From Conidiobolus incongruus B7586 (taxonomy: Eukaryota; Entomophthoromycota; Entomophthoromycetes; Entomophthorales; Conidiobolaceae), in NCBI GenBank assembly GCA_000697335.1, contig JNEM01006007.1, positions 1-24,766 on the forward strand: a DNA stretch of 24,766 bases, written 5' to 3'. Position 1 is the first letter of the stretch, and every line of letters begins with the position of its first letter. The position numbers and the translations under genes are program-made. Below the pieces are notes generated by a model. It did no database searches, was not told the origin of the DNA, and worked only from the letters and a program-made list of their open reading frames with translations. Of the stretch, positions 11,359 to 21,354 are shown piece by piece.

Positions 11359-12471
11359 AACTTTTTAAAAATCAATTATTAAATTTATTGAATTACGTTG
11401 TAGGACTTGAGTTTGAAGAAATATTTATAGTCCAAACTTGATCATATAATTTTTTTAAATGGGTTATTAATGACGCAAATAAATGATATATATCGAAATA
11501 TTATTGGTCAAAATATTAAAAGCCAAGAGGAGTTAACACACATTTTTTCTACATATTTTCAATTGAGCTTTATCCGAGAATCAGTTTAATTGGCACTCGA
11601 CCATTGATACCTACTTCAAAAAAAGTCCTTTAGACTTAATGGGAAAATTCTTAAATACTAAAGTATCATCATTATAATTTATATGATTAATAATAGAATT
11701 ATCATTGTCAATTCAGAATATTTAATAAATTTATATCTTTTATTATTAGTTGCTGCGTATATATTTTAGATATAAAATAACGTAATTAGCCAAGATTTTA
11801 ATAAAATCATTAAAAAAGTTAAACATTATAATATTTTATAATTACATGACAAGTTCTATACATTATCCAAAAGCAGTGAATAAATCTAGATTATGTTTTC
11901 ATTATAATAGTCAAATTATAGTTCAAGTCTTGATAATGTGATATATCAGCTATATTTGATGTATAATCTATTAATTAACTGTTGGTTTCATCTCAAATGC
12001 CTCATTAATCCATCTATCACACACAATCTTAAATATAAAATAAATCCTACGTTCATTAAATTTTCAAATTTGAAATTCAATAAATTATGCAAAAATTTGA
12101 ATGAGTTAAATGTATGAAAAAATTACTAATTTAATGAAATTGTAGATAGTGAAAATAATATTAAAAATCTAAATTTTTTGGGTAGAAGGGTGTTTGATAC
12201 TTTATCTTTAAATACAGTTTATATATTATTAATATAAAAAGTTAAAAGTTGATAAAATAATATGAACATTGGATAAAAATATTTGAATAATAAAAATAGT
12301 TTGCAGTATATAATTTATACAGATCAGTAAAATTTCATTTTGATTTAAAAGTTTATCCTTTAACTTTTTCTGCTTAAATTTATTCAACTACTCAAAATAT
12401 TGAAATTGTAGATTTGTACATATGTTTGAATAACAGACAAGTATATAATGATATAAAGATATTGATAACTA
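11359..12471. other. AT-rich spacer upstream of otubain and downstream of DysF gene 1
   Basis: Apart from the otubain TATA box, nothing is recognised. The DysF gene's 3' flank is unlike that of its paralog beyond about 25 nt past the stop codon. Confidence 0.5.
11422..11429 (-). promoter_or_regulatory. TATA box of the otubain gene
   Basis: A minus-strand TATAAATA lies 64-71 nt upstream of the otubain ATG, the same spacing class as the other TATA boxes in the window. Confidence 0.6.
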
Positions 12472-12780
12472 CTAATGATGAAGATTTAAGTGTTCTAGTT
12501 TAACAATATTACAATTGTCAACTTCGTAATGATAATCTTCCACTTCTACTTTAATCAAATTGCAAGACCAAATGCGACTCCGTAAGACACACCCCAAATC
12601 ACAATGCTTCTGAGGATCTTTCCATCCAGCTTTGTAGTAAGTCCAATCTTCTTCAATCTCAAACAGAGGATTGATTGAACCATTTGAGAGATCTGGGTGA
12701 TTCAATGGCGCCCATAACCAGTGTGAAATGGTTTGAATAGGATAATCAGGATGGATTTTAGGTGTATCTGATTTAGGCAA
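12472..12780 (-). repeat. 309-nt block identical to 15186-15494 (unit 1)
   Basis: Compared by eye line by line, no difference was found to the second block, including every synonymous site. The block runs from the stop codon to codon 230. Past the codon-230 edge identity drops at once to about 70%; past the stop codon two substitutions and a 3-nt gap follow, then similarity fades. Confidence 0.93.
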
Positions 12781-13467
12781 TTGTAAAGAACTGGGAGGCG
12801 AGTCTGGAAGAGATAGAGGATTTGGCTGTATTATGGAAAAGTGGGGCAATTCTTGGTTATCAGCAACAGTGTTCGTCCATCCATTCCACGCACTCCATTT
12901 TTGTCTCTCTATTACTGAGACTTTAACAACTTCAGTTACTTTTGGAATTGTATCAGGTAGTGGTATTTCAAACAATTTGGATGCTTCAGGACATGGGGAT
13001 CCCAAAGTAACTTCAGAGTCTACATCTGATACATTGTCTTCTGAATTATTTTCAATGTAAAAAGTTTCAACAGGGTTTTGATAAACATTTTCCGAAGATT
13101 TAGGAGATTGATTATATGCCACCAAGTCGTATGATTCAATGAAAGATGCGACAAGCAAAGCTAATGGGGTATAGTTTGGGAAGTATTTTAAAGTCAAAAA
13201 AATTCCACCCCATTCAAATATGATTTTGGTTATATTGGCTGAGTTGGAAAAAGATAACAATAATATAAAAATCACTCCAAAATGCTGGTCTTTGGAAATT
13301 TGGTTCGATATGGTCCAATTAGAGAAACCTAAAGCATGATAATAGATAATAAAGAGAACTGAGCCATAAATGAACTGAATCAATAGACTATCTAAATTTT
13401 GAAACCGCGAGATTTGCTTTGTATTGACTTTGGGTGTATCAGTTTTTAAACTATCCTTTAAGCTCAT
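12472..13467 (-). CDS. DysF-domain (Pex24/Pex30-type) membrane protein, copy 1
   Basis: Fungal Pex24/28-32 proteins combine a membrane-shaping N-terminal region with a dysferlin (DysF) domain and act at the ER and peroxisomes. This single exon encodes 331 aa. Residues 27-48, 62-74, 82-96 and 100-115 are hydrophobic. An acidic linker follows (NVSDVDSEVTLGSP, 145-158). The DysF part has VSVIERQKW (183-191) and GW (196-197), then HWLW (249-252), EEDWTYYKAGW (272-282) and LRSRIW (295-300); these aromatic and arginine positions match the family. Start 13467 is preferred over 13485 because it makes the two paralogs equal in length. The last 102 codons and the stop are identical in DNA to copy 2. 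The exact Pex subfamily cannot be decided. Confidence 0.85.
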   Translation of the reverse strand: MSLKDSLKTDTPKVNTKQISRFQNLDSLLIQFIYGSVLFIIYYHALGFSNWTISNQISKDQHFGVIFILLLSFSNSANITKIIFEWGGIFLTLKYFPNYTPLALLVASFIESYDLVAYNQSPKSSENVYQNPVETFYIENNSEDNVSDVDSEVTLGSPCPEASKLFEIPLPDTIPKVTEVVKVSVIERQKWSAWNGWTNTVADNQELPHFSIIQPNPLSLPDSPPSSLQLPKSDTPKIHPDYPIQTISHWLWAPLNHPDLSNGSINPLFEIEEDWTYYKAGWKDPQKHCDLGCVLRSRIWSCNLIKVEVEDYHYEVDNCNIVKLEHLNLHH

Positions 13468-13517
13468 TTTAAATTGTACGAACAACCATAAACTCCTCCT
13501 TTGTAAGAGAGCTCTGT

Positions 13518-13553
13518 GTATTTATAACATAAGAAGTATTTATAACATAAGAA
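13518..13553 (-). promoter_or_regulatory. Tandemly duplicated TATA box of DysF gene 1
   Basis: Two perfect 18-nt direct repeats (13518-13535, 13536-13553) each contain a minus-strand TATAAATA at 13519-13526 and 13537-13544. These lie 52-59 and 70-77 nt upstream of the ATG, the normal position here. Confidence 0.7.
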
Positions 13554-15185
13554 AAGAGGTTTCATGTACATAAATTTCATCTTAAAGGCAATAAAAAATT
13601 GAATTTTTTTAGTTTTTGAAACATGTTTTTAAAAATTTTAATTGGTGATTTTTCAGTAATTGGCCTATCATTATGAATTTCCAAATGAATAATTAAGTAG
13701 AGCTATGACGATTTTGTTTGTAATTTATTTGAAACACGATAAACATATTGATGATATTAACCTTAATAAATTTGGAAATTTTGACTGAATATTTTGTACT
13801 TTTGATTATTTTGATTTTATTTCATATGTGTTTCCAAAAAATAACTTCAAATAACGCTTCATTAGTTTTTTTTCAAAAACTTGTCTTTAATTTTAGGTGT
13901 GATGTCAATGCCATTATTCAATATTAGAATGTTTTAATTTATAATTATTCTATTACACCAAAGATACGTTTTTAATTGTTTAGTGTTCGTATCTATGACT
14001 TACATTTTATTTTATTTATTCTTTCATCGATATAACTAAATGATTTACACACAATTTTGATGAATATTTTGGTTCAGGTTGGTAATATTGAATAATTACT
14101 TCGATAACATCACAACTTAGGATATTATCTGAAGAAAATATAAATTTTTCATTTATACAATGTAAAATTTAATATATACTCTAATAAATTATTTTACAAA
14201 AAATATTATAAAAAACAATTATTTATATTAATTGTGGAAAAAATATCAAGTATTTCATTACACATGTCATAAAAACTAATTCTATTGAAAGTATAATGAT
14301 ATTAACTGCTAAAATTATCTTATATACTCTTTTTTGAATGATTGAAAATAAATCGATACCTGGAGCACCTAATAGAAAGTATTTAGTTATAATTAAAAAA
14401 ATACATGATGAAAACTTTATAATATAATGTTTGATCTGATTATTATACCATTCAAAGATGAATACAAATATATAATAATAGACTAAGTTAAATTTGATGT
14501 AGTTAACATTTAATGTCAATAGAATTTCAAAATATGACATTAACAGCTTCAATCTGATATTATGTATATAAATAGATCAATTTTAGAATACATCTAATAA
14601 TTATCTATTTGATATTGACATATTATATGTGAAATATACATTTTATAATATATTAATACTTAGGTGTTTTTCAAATATGAGTTGATATTCTATGCATTTG
14701 TTTTAATATTTATTTTCAAACTTTGTTATATATATTTAACATTTGAACACATTATAAATATAATCGAGTGTTTGATTCATAATCTAGTAATATTCGATAT
14801 CTTCTTTATAATCTCTAAAATAAAAGAATTTTATGTTTAAATCTTGTGAATGAATTAAGCTGTAGAGAATAATCTCCAGATTTTTTTTAGTTAATCATGT
14901 AATTATAATGCTTTAGAATACTCGATCGTGAATTAATATCTTCAATTAATAATGTCTTGGTTCAAAAAGAAATAATTCATTTTGATATTATTCAACTAAG
15001 GATATCAAAATATTTGAATTTAATAATAATGATAGTATATTTCAAATCCTTGAATCATGAGTTTAAAGTGTTAGAATGCAATATATGAACATTCAACAAA
15101 GGAATGGGTTGTATGAATAATCTCGTAAATAAAAGATGAGCTTTTCTAAATATATGCGAGGATATAAAGATATTATTGACAACTG
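13554..15185. other. AT-rich spacer between the DysF paralogs
   Basis: No supported gene. A minus-strand frame from ATG 14540 to 14223 is made almost only of F/I/L/Y/K/N residues, as expected from base composition. No remnant of a third DysF copy was seen. Confidence 0.5.
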
Positions 15186-15494
15186 CTAATGATGAAGATT
15201 TAAGTGTTCTAGTTTAACAATATTACAATTGTCAACTTCGTAATGATAATCTTCCACTTCTACTTTAATCAAATTGCAAGACCAAATGCGACTCCGTAAG
15301 ACACACCCCAAATCACAATGCTTCTGAGGATCTTTCCATCCAGCTTTGTAGTAAGTCCAATCTTCTTCAATCTCAAACAGAGGATTGATTGAACCATTTG
15401 AGAGATCTGGGTGATTCAATGGCGCCCATAACCAGTGTGAAATGGTTTGAATAGGATAATCAGGATGGATTTTAGGTGTATCTGATTTAGGCAA
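15186..15494 (-). repeat. 309-nt block identical to 12472-12780 (unit 2)
   Basis: Second member of the identical pair; direct orientation, 2714 nt apart start to start. Confidence 0.93.
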
Positions 15495-16181
15495 CTGTAG
15501 AGCATCCGGAGAGATCCCTGGCAGGGATAGAGGGTTTGGTTCCATTATGGAAAACGTGGGAGGATCTTTATTAAACATTTGGTTTATCCATCCGGAGAAT
15601 GGATACCACCTCTGTCTCTCTATTACTGAGACTTTAATAACTTCAGTTACTTTTGGTATTGTATTTGGGATTGGTATTTCACTAAATTTAGTACTTTGAA
15701 GACTAGGAGATCCTAGAGTAAGCTCAGAATCTACATCTGATACATCGTCTATTATGTCATTTTCGGCAACTGATGTTTTGTTAGAAGATATATAAGTATT
15801 TTCAAAGCTTTTAGCGGACTGGTTACATATCAATATGTCGCAAGATTCCATGATAGACGCAATGAATAAAGCTATAGGAGCATGATTGGGGAAATATTTG
15901 ACAGTTAATAAAATTCCTCCCGAATTAAGTATAATATTGGACAAGTTTGTTGAGTTCAAATGATATAATAATATTATAAAAATGACTCCAAAATGATGTT
16001 CTCCTGTATTTAGACAAGTTGTGTTTATCCAGTATGAGGATCCCAAAGAATAATAAGAGATGATAAAATGAATAGAGACATAGATGAAATGTATCAAATA
16101 ATTCTCGATATTTCTTAAGTAGATATATTTGTTTTCTGTCATTTCAAGAGCTTCAGACCTTTTGCCCTCTTTCCAGCCCAT
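15186..16181 (-). CDS. DysF-domain (Pex24/Pex30-type) membrane protein, copy 2
   Basis: This is a paralog of the gene at 12472-13467 on the same strand, also intronless and 331 aa when started at ATG 16181. The frame stays open upstream to ATG 16295, but those 38 extra residues have no counterpart in copy 1 and look like translated leader. The N-terminal 229 residues keep the same order (hydrophobic segments around HFIYVSIHFI and HHFGVIFII, the shared LT[L/V]KYFPN, acidic DDVSDVDSELTLGSP, then VSVIERQRW and GW). They are otherwise strongly diverged, while residues 230-331 are identical. The DysF core is intact, so the protein should be functional. The promoter differs: no TATA pair; instead a palindromic ATTGGCCAAT at 16387-16396, about 205 nt upstream. 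Confidence 0.84.
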   Translation of the reverse strand: MGWKEGKRSEALEMTENKYIYLRNIENYLIHFIYVSIHFIISYYSLGSSYWINTTCLNTGEHHFGVIFIILLYHLNSTNLSNIILNSGGILLTVKYFPNHAPIALFIASIMESCDILICNQSAKSFENTYISSNKTSVAENDIIDDVSDVDSELTLGSPSLQSTKFSEIPIPNTIPKVTEVIKVSVIERQRWYPFSGWINQMFNKDPPTFSIMEPNPLSLPGISPDALQLPKSDTPKIHPDYPIQTISHWLWAPLNHPDLSNGSINPLFEIEEDWTYYKAGWKDPQKHCDLGCVLRSRIWSCNLIKVEVEDYHYEVDNCNIVKLEHLNLHH

Positions 16182-17766
16182 ATAAAATAGCTTAAACAAT
16201 AGACAAACGAAATTAGTTTTTAGAAAAAGGATTTTGGATTGAAAGAGAGCATCAATATTTAAACATTTGATGGTGAGATTTGGTTTGATATACATCTAGT
16301 CTAATTTCAACACCATCAGATTCTTAATTTCATTAGTCTCTTTTAAGACATGCACATGATGCAATTGATTAGAATTATCTATTGTAATTGGCCAATCACG
16401 TCAATTGCTTACCTATCAAAACAATTTCAATCGAAAATGAATGACGATTTTAATTACATTTTAATTGGAGACAAATTAATGTATAGCCATCATTATAAAC
16501 TTCAACTAGCTGTTTTCGTTTGTTTCATTTGTCGTGAAAATTAGAAATTCAATAGATAACTTCTTCATAATATTTTATTTATTATTTATTTAATCATAAA
16601 ATTTAAGTGCTAAATATTGAAAAAAAATTGTGAGACTTCATGATGAATTTGAGTTTTTATTAGAATTTTAAATGATTTTTTGATTCCAAATAGAGTTGAT
16701 ACAATTAATATTCAATATTCAGAGAAGTAGTTAAGGTGGATGGGAAATGAGAGGTGGAAAACTTGATAATATTTATTTATAGGTGATGAGAGTGAAAATT
16801 CGAAATCTTGTATTAAATCATTTGATTATAGCTTCGTATTAGTATAATGTATAACGTTGATGATGGGAATACTATTAAATTTGAATTTATTTTGCCTTAT
16901 TAAGGAGGATAGGAACCAATAGATTTAATTTAAAAATGATGAATATTCAGGTCATTGTGTTATAGTTGATGATTCAAAATCTAAAATTCGAATAAAATAA
17001 TTTAAGTGGTGAGGATATGAATTGTTTACTCATGATAATTACCTGTAAGTAGGCTTTCCACTTGAAGGATTGATGATTTTGACTTGGGGATTTGGCTTGG
17101 TGATTGATTGATGAAACTGGATTCATTCAGTTGAAAAAAATTTTTTCGAAGGAGGTTTATTATGCCTACAGTCAAAAGTATTGGTGACAAAGCTCCAAAC
17201 TTGATGTAATGGAACTATAGTTTTTTTCTTCGATCCTGTTATTGATGTATTAATAATGATTATAAATTCAAAGTGTAAAATTCAATACAATAATCAAAGC
17301 AGTTAAACCAAAAGTTAATAAATATTTATATGTGCTGATGAAGTCTTCTAATTAAATATCAAATTAAAATTGTTTGATTAATTATTTTCTAAATTAAAGT
17401 GATAAACATAATGCCAATATTGGAGTAATAAATTATTTATTAATTTTGCTGTATCTAGTATTTTGCTCTTTACAAGAGCTTATCTCATTAGTAAAGTGTA
17501 CATTTTGAAAGCTGTAATTTTTGATATTTAAATGATGATATACTTCTTCAACACTAGTAATAGTATTTTTCGAATCCTATCAATTATTTAAAATTTGAAT
17601 TGGTTTTTATAAATTTTACAATAAAACTATCATTATATACATTATCTAGTTGATTTAATAGATTTGTTTTAGCCAACACTTTCTCCATATTAAATCAATA
17701 TAAATTTAGTGTAATAATATTTCATTCAGGTTCTATATTGTGTCCTTTAATAGTGAAATCTTGAAA
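16182..17766. other. Spacer with scattered coding-like scraps
   Basis: This contains the CCAAT palindrome noted under DysF copy 2, a stretch with more G than C on the plus strand (about 16730-17160), and the short peroxiredoxin-like start at 17162. No complete gene is supported. Confidence 0.4.
17162..17209 (+). pseudogene. Possible remnant of a peroxiredoxin N-terminus
   Basis: Fifteen codons (MPTVKSIGDKAPNLM) are followed by a stop. V-K-x-[I/V]-G-D-K-A-P-[D/N]-[F/L] is the usual opening of thioredoxin-fold peroxidases. In another frame just downstream, about 17213-17242, GTIVFFFDP resembles the V-V-x-F-F-Y-P strand that follows in that fold. No active-site cysteine motif comes after it. 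The match is short and could be chance; if real, it is the dead start of a peroxidase unlike the intact one at 1868-2452. Confidence 0.2.
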
Positions 17767-18464
17767 TTAATCAAAATCCTCTTCCCAAATCGTAGATTTT
17801 TTAGACTTTGATGCTGCTGTTGCTTGTTGTCAAAGGGTTAAGTACTTTGAGAATAAAAATCGAACGCTTTTAACTTGATAGAAATACATTCCATTTGTGA
17901 TTTAGAAAAGTCTTGGAATTCATCTTCTAAAAACATTTCAATATTGAAATTATTATCATTCATGACTATTTTGGCTCTGGTTTTCACTTGAATGATGTTA
18001 TCTAAATCGAATTTTGGCAAAGTGTGACCTTCTGTGGAAGTTATCTGGATATTTTGATTGCTATTACCTTCATTCACTTTAGTAAAGCTATCATGTGTTC
18101 CAAGTGATTGATTCGGTTTTATTGACCTAACAATATTATTCGTGGTTTGATAATAGCTAGACTGTAATAAATCTACAGCTGGTGGTGTAGTATGCGAACT
18201 CCAAACATTAGAGGTGTCATCTTCAAAGGTAATTTTAGTGGGTGGAAGATCAGACCATACATTATGTGTTAGACTAAGATTTAAATTATATTTACTATAG
18301 GTTTGGAAAAAGTCCAGGTCAGAGAGATTATTGTTTGCATTTGGTGCCTTGAGAGAATAATCGGAAAAATCGCCCCAATCATTTTCTGTAGAGTAATCAC
18401 TACTATTATTGAAAGTATTATTTCAATCAAAAATCTGGTAATCAGTAGCTTTTTTATCAATTCC
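17767..18464 (-). pseudogene. Decayed gene for an acidic protein with W-x-x-F-like motifs
   Basis: I do not recognise the family. A minus-strand frame is open for 194 codons (18422-17841) and looks coding: mixed composition, not AT-driven. It contains ENDWGDFSDYS, NVWSDLPPTK, TPPAVDLLQ and KFDLDNIIQVKTRAKIVMN. Such W-x-x-F and D-L-L patterns are common in clathrin-adaptor partners, which is only suggestive. The frame has no early ATG. Upstream it continues plausibly (KKATDYQIFD) across an in-frame TGA at 18425-18423, and another TGA at 18467-18465 bounds the region annotated here. Downstream the coding look moves to another frame ending SKKSTIWEEDFD at 17767. No intron of the usual 47-65 nt explains these changes. 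Pseudogene status is the best reading; assembly error or TGA read as Trp are alternatives. Confidence 0.45.
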
Positions 18465-18807
18465 TCATATAAATGAAGTGTCTATAATACGACTATTATA
18501 TATTCAAAGTTTCAAGAATTATGAATGAATTAAAATAATATTGAGTTTTAAAAGTAAATAAATCTCACATCCACTAATTTTTTTTCGATAATTTCGGGAA
18601 AAATAAACTGAAAATCAAGAGTAAAGTGTTAATATCGGTGTGGCAAATTTAATTGGATCTTGTAAAAATTTTGTATCTATATATTCATTTGAATAGTACT
18701 AATAATATTTTAATTATACCTATAATGGTAAATAATTGATAGTTTATAAGTGTCTATATTTAAATTATAATAGTTTATATATCATTGATGTTTATTGAAA
18801 ATTAAAA
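18465..18807. other. AT-rich spacer
   Basis: This lies between the decayed gene and the tetraspanin 3' end; nothing recognised. Confidence 0.5.
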
Positions 18808-19647
18808 TTATTCAGATTTCTTATAAAGTATATAGCCTAATCCTAATGAAACTATAAACAACACCAAAGTCACCAAAGATTGTAATCCCAATAATCGAGA
18901 TGATAATTGACTCGCTGATTTGATTAAATTCAAACAAGGCTTATCATATCCAAATAATTCACTCTTTAAGCATGCATCTTTCGAGCTTTTTGGAATAGCA
19001 TTGTCTTGAACATCGGTCAATCCACAGCATTCATACTATATCAATGAATACATTAGATTATATTTCACTAAAATATATCAGTTATTTACTTTTTGTTGGA
19101 TATATTGCAGAGTTCTTGGATTGTTCGCATAGCTATCATTCCAGTTTGATTGGATACTAGATTCAACCTATAAATTGTTTTATATTATATAGATAAACTT
19201 TAAATTCTATCGACTTACTTTACTATCTCCTACAAATGTAATAATAGCCAATATTAAAAGATATACCGCCATAATAAACGATAGTATTAAAAACTATTAA
19301 ATCACATATAAATAAGAATCAATTAATATGAATTAATTAATATTACAATTTTCTGAATTTTCACATTGGACTTCGATGAAGCAAAAAATCCAAACAAAGA
19401 GTTAATGACAGTTAAAAATCCGCCGACAATATAGGCTATTGGCATTCCTATACCATAGAGCTGTTCTTGAGATTGAATTAAAACATATATACCAAAGGCC
19501 ATGAGAATTAAACCAGCTAACTAAATCAAACATTATTATATATTTTGTAGTGGTATTTGAATATTTTATTACACTCGTCAAACTATGAAATACATAAGCA
19601 AAGAATTTCAAGGTTTTAATTCCAATTTTTTCATAATCAATAGCCAT
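18808..19647 (-). CDS. Tetraspanin, 5 exons
   Basis: Tetraspanins are four-helix proteins that organise membrane microdomains. In coding order the exons are 19647-19573, 19520-19347, 19293-19219, 19167-19090 and 19035-18808, with four introns of 51-54 nt, all in phase 0. The product is 209 aa. Helices lie near 12-42, 50-72, 83-103 and 182-204. The large loop (about 108-178) has the diagnostic YECCG at 135-139, plus Cys156 and Cys168, the last in FGYDKPC. The first loop is short (QSQEQLYGIG). The C-terminus ends KKSE. The cysteine spacing (CC-G, +18, +12) is the same as in the intronless tetraspanin at 21355, so the two are close paralogs. They are transcribed away from each other. Confidence 0.92.
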
Positions 19648-19707
19648 TTTGTGAATGAATAAAAAATAAAAAATAAAAAAGAATAGAGGAAATGGCTCTT
19701 TAATTAG

Positions 19708-19715
19708 TTTTTATA
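19708..19715 (-). promoter_or_regulatory. TATA box of the five-exon tetraspanin
   Basis: A minus-strand TATAAAAA lies 61-68 nt upstream of the ATG, matching the spacing of the other TATA boxes. Confidence 0.5.
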
Positions 19716-20111
19716 TGATTCATTTTGAAATTTCAACCACTAAAATCTCAATTTCAATTAGGCTAAAAAAATCACTTGAAACCTCCGTATTAATTGATCT
19801 GTTAACAATCTGATCACTTCTATCGGAATAAAGATCATTGTTTTTTAGAGACTAATAAACTTGAACTATATTTATTGATTAAACGTATAAATAAACTATT
19901 TGATTGATTGAACATTAAATTGAAAAATATACAGTTTTGGAAAGTTTTGAGACGATTTGTTAATGCCTCACTTTAATAAAACAATCTCAAAGATGACGTA
20001 AAATGATATCATATATCATGATATTATAAACTATTTAGTATAAAATCAAATAAATTGTTACAGTATACCCCCATTCAACCTATATTTGCGTCTATTCGAT
20101 TGATTACATAT

Positions 20112-20243
20112 CACGTGCCATTATTTGTCATATTAAGCATACTTGTTTTATTCTAATATAAACAATGAATTCCAAACGAAAGTGGCCAATGAATATTCAC
20201 GTGATCAATTACTATATATAGTGTAAGAAGTTATAGACTTACC
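20112..20243 (+). promoter_or_regulatory. Promoter-like motif cluster: two CACGTG boxes, CCAAT and TATATATA
   Basis: CACGTG occurs at 20112-20117 and, within the palindrome TCACGTGA, at 20197-20204. GGCCAAT is at 20184-20190 and TATATATA at 20213-20220. CACGTG is the classic bHLH binding site. Downstream, 20237-20243 reads ACTTACC. On the minus strand this is a good splice donor (CCG|GTAAGT), so a 5' UTR exon of the five-exon tetraspanin is possible; on the plus strand it resembles the U1 snRNA 5' end. No gene body was identified after it. Confidence 0.3.
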
Positions 20244-21244
20244 GGGTAACACTGTATTTGAAATATAAAAATAATAAAAATTATTTCAATATTGTTTAAT
20301 ATTAGACTATTTTTTAGTTTTTCCAAGTATAAATCATGATTTCAAATCATTTATTAATAATGAATGTTTTAACTCTATCAACGTAAACTAATGATAGTTA
20401 GTCTAAATTAACAGCTAAAAAATCTATTTTTTATTATAATTTAATATACTTAAATAATGAAGACAATTATTTTGATTATTTATTCTAATTGCAAAGTGAA
20501 AAATATAATAAAAATTCAATTAGATTCAAAATGTATATATCAAGAATAAATTTTGTCAATATTAGTGTATCAAAATTACGATAATAAACGACTATTGAGA
20601 CTGATTGAGAGATTATCACGAATTAGTTATTTTCTATCATATTTTCCAAATTCTATATTTCGATAAAATATATTAAAATCAACTATATTTTTATACATAC
20701 TGTGTGGACAAAAAATTCAAAAAATTATAAAACTCAAATCTAATTTTTATATGATATTTTGAAATTTCAAAAATACTTTATTTTATTTGTGATCTTGATT
20801 TCAATCTTGATATTCTTGAATAATTAAAAAGTCAAAAAAATAATACCAACTACATAATTCATGCAAGGAAATTTAATAATATTGATTCTCTTATGTTTAC
20901 TGATTGAATTGATACCAAAGAAATTGAATCATACCATGTTTCATTGATTAGTCAGGCAATTTTTGTATTGTCTATAATAATGTGATAAGAATTACATCAT
21001 CAACGAATTATTAAGAATATTTCAAGTGTAAGCTTACTTTGCACATTAAATGATTCAAAATATGAATGCAATGAAAGTAATGGGAGCTATTATTAAAAGA
21101 AGGTTCGGAACAAAATTTTACTTAATAATATTTCAGAAAAGGAAATTAAATTTAATCTATTCATTTATTTACTTGGTATTGATTGGATAATGGATGAGAC
21201 AATTAAAAGATTCAAGAGTTGTTATTCAGAGTGAGTAAAAATTA

Positions 21245-21310
21245 GGTCATTTTAGCTTAAATAAAATGACATCAAAATGACCAAATTATTTCAAATGAAG
21301 GGTATATAAA
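21245..21310 (+). promoter_or_regulatory. Promoter of the intronless tetraspanin: three AAATGAC sites and a TATA box
   Basis: TATATAAA at 21303-21310 lies 45-52 nt upstream of the ATG. Before it are three copies of one motif: GGTCATTTT at 21245-21253 (inverted), AAAATGAC at 21263-21270 and AAAATGACC at 21274-21282. The first two form a perfect 9-bp inverted repeat with a 7-nt loop. The clustering suggests a transcription-factor site; the factor is unknown. Confidence 0.5.
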
Positions 21311-21354
21311 TACATCTCCAAAAACCAATATAACTATTCAATTCTTACTTAATC

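Larger units (their letters stand above)
19648..21354. other. Divergent spacer between the two tetraspanin genes
   Basis: Contains the promoters of both tetraspanins and a cluster of E-box, CCAAT and TATA motifs near 20112-20243 (listed separately). A 28-codon hydrophobic frame at 20861-20947 (starts MQGNLIIL) is too short to call. Confidence 0.5.

Noticed and set aside
12833-13060. Plus-strand 75-codon frame inside DysF copy 1
   Set aside because: Antisense shadow of the DysF coding sequence.
14223-14540. Hydrophobic 106-codon minus-strand frame between the DysF paralogs
   Set aside because: Composition is almost wholly F, I, L, Y, K and N, as AT-rich noncoding DNA produces; no family motif and no promoter were seen. 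An intron-like TTCTATTAG lies inside it but leads to no supported exon.
15186-16295. Longer start (ATG 16295) for DysF copy 2
   Set aside because: The extra 38 residues have no match in copy 1, while the ATG at 16181 gives two proteins of exactly 331 residues that align from the first codon.
16350-16544. 65-codon plus-strand frame upstream of DysF copy 2
   Set aside because: It lies in the promoter region of the opposite gene, shows no motif, and its composition follows the local base content.
17043-17126. Possible 28-codon minus-strand exon starting MNPVSSINHQ and ending at CAG|GTAATT
   Set aside because: The start and donor look good, but the nearest acceptors lead to a stop within a few codons, and no downstream exon with coding character was found.
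19991-20030. Palindromic ATGATATCAT and nearby TGACGTAA
   Set aside because: Short AT-rich palindromes are expected often here; no second copy or link to a gene start was found.
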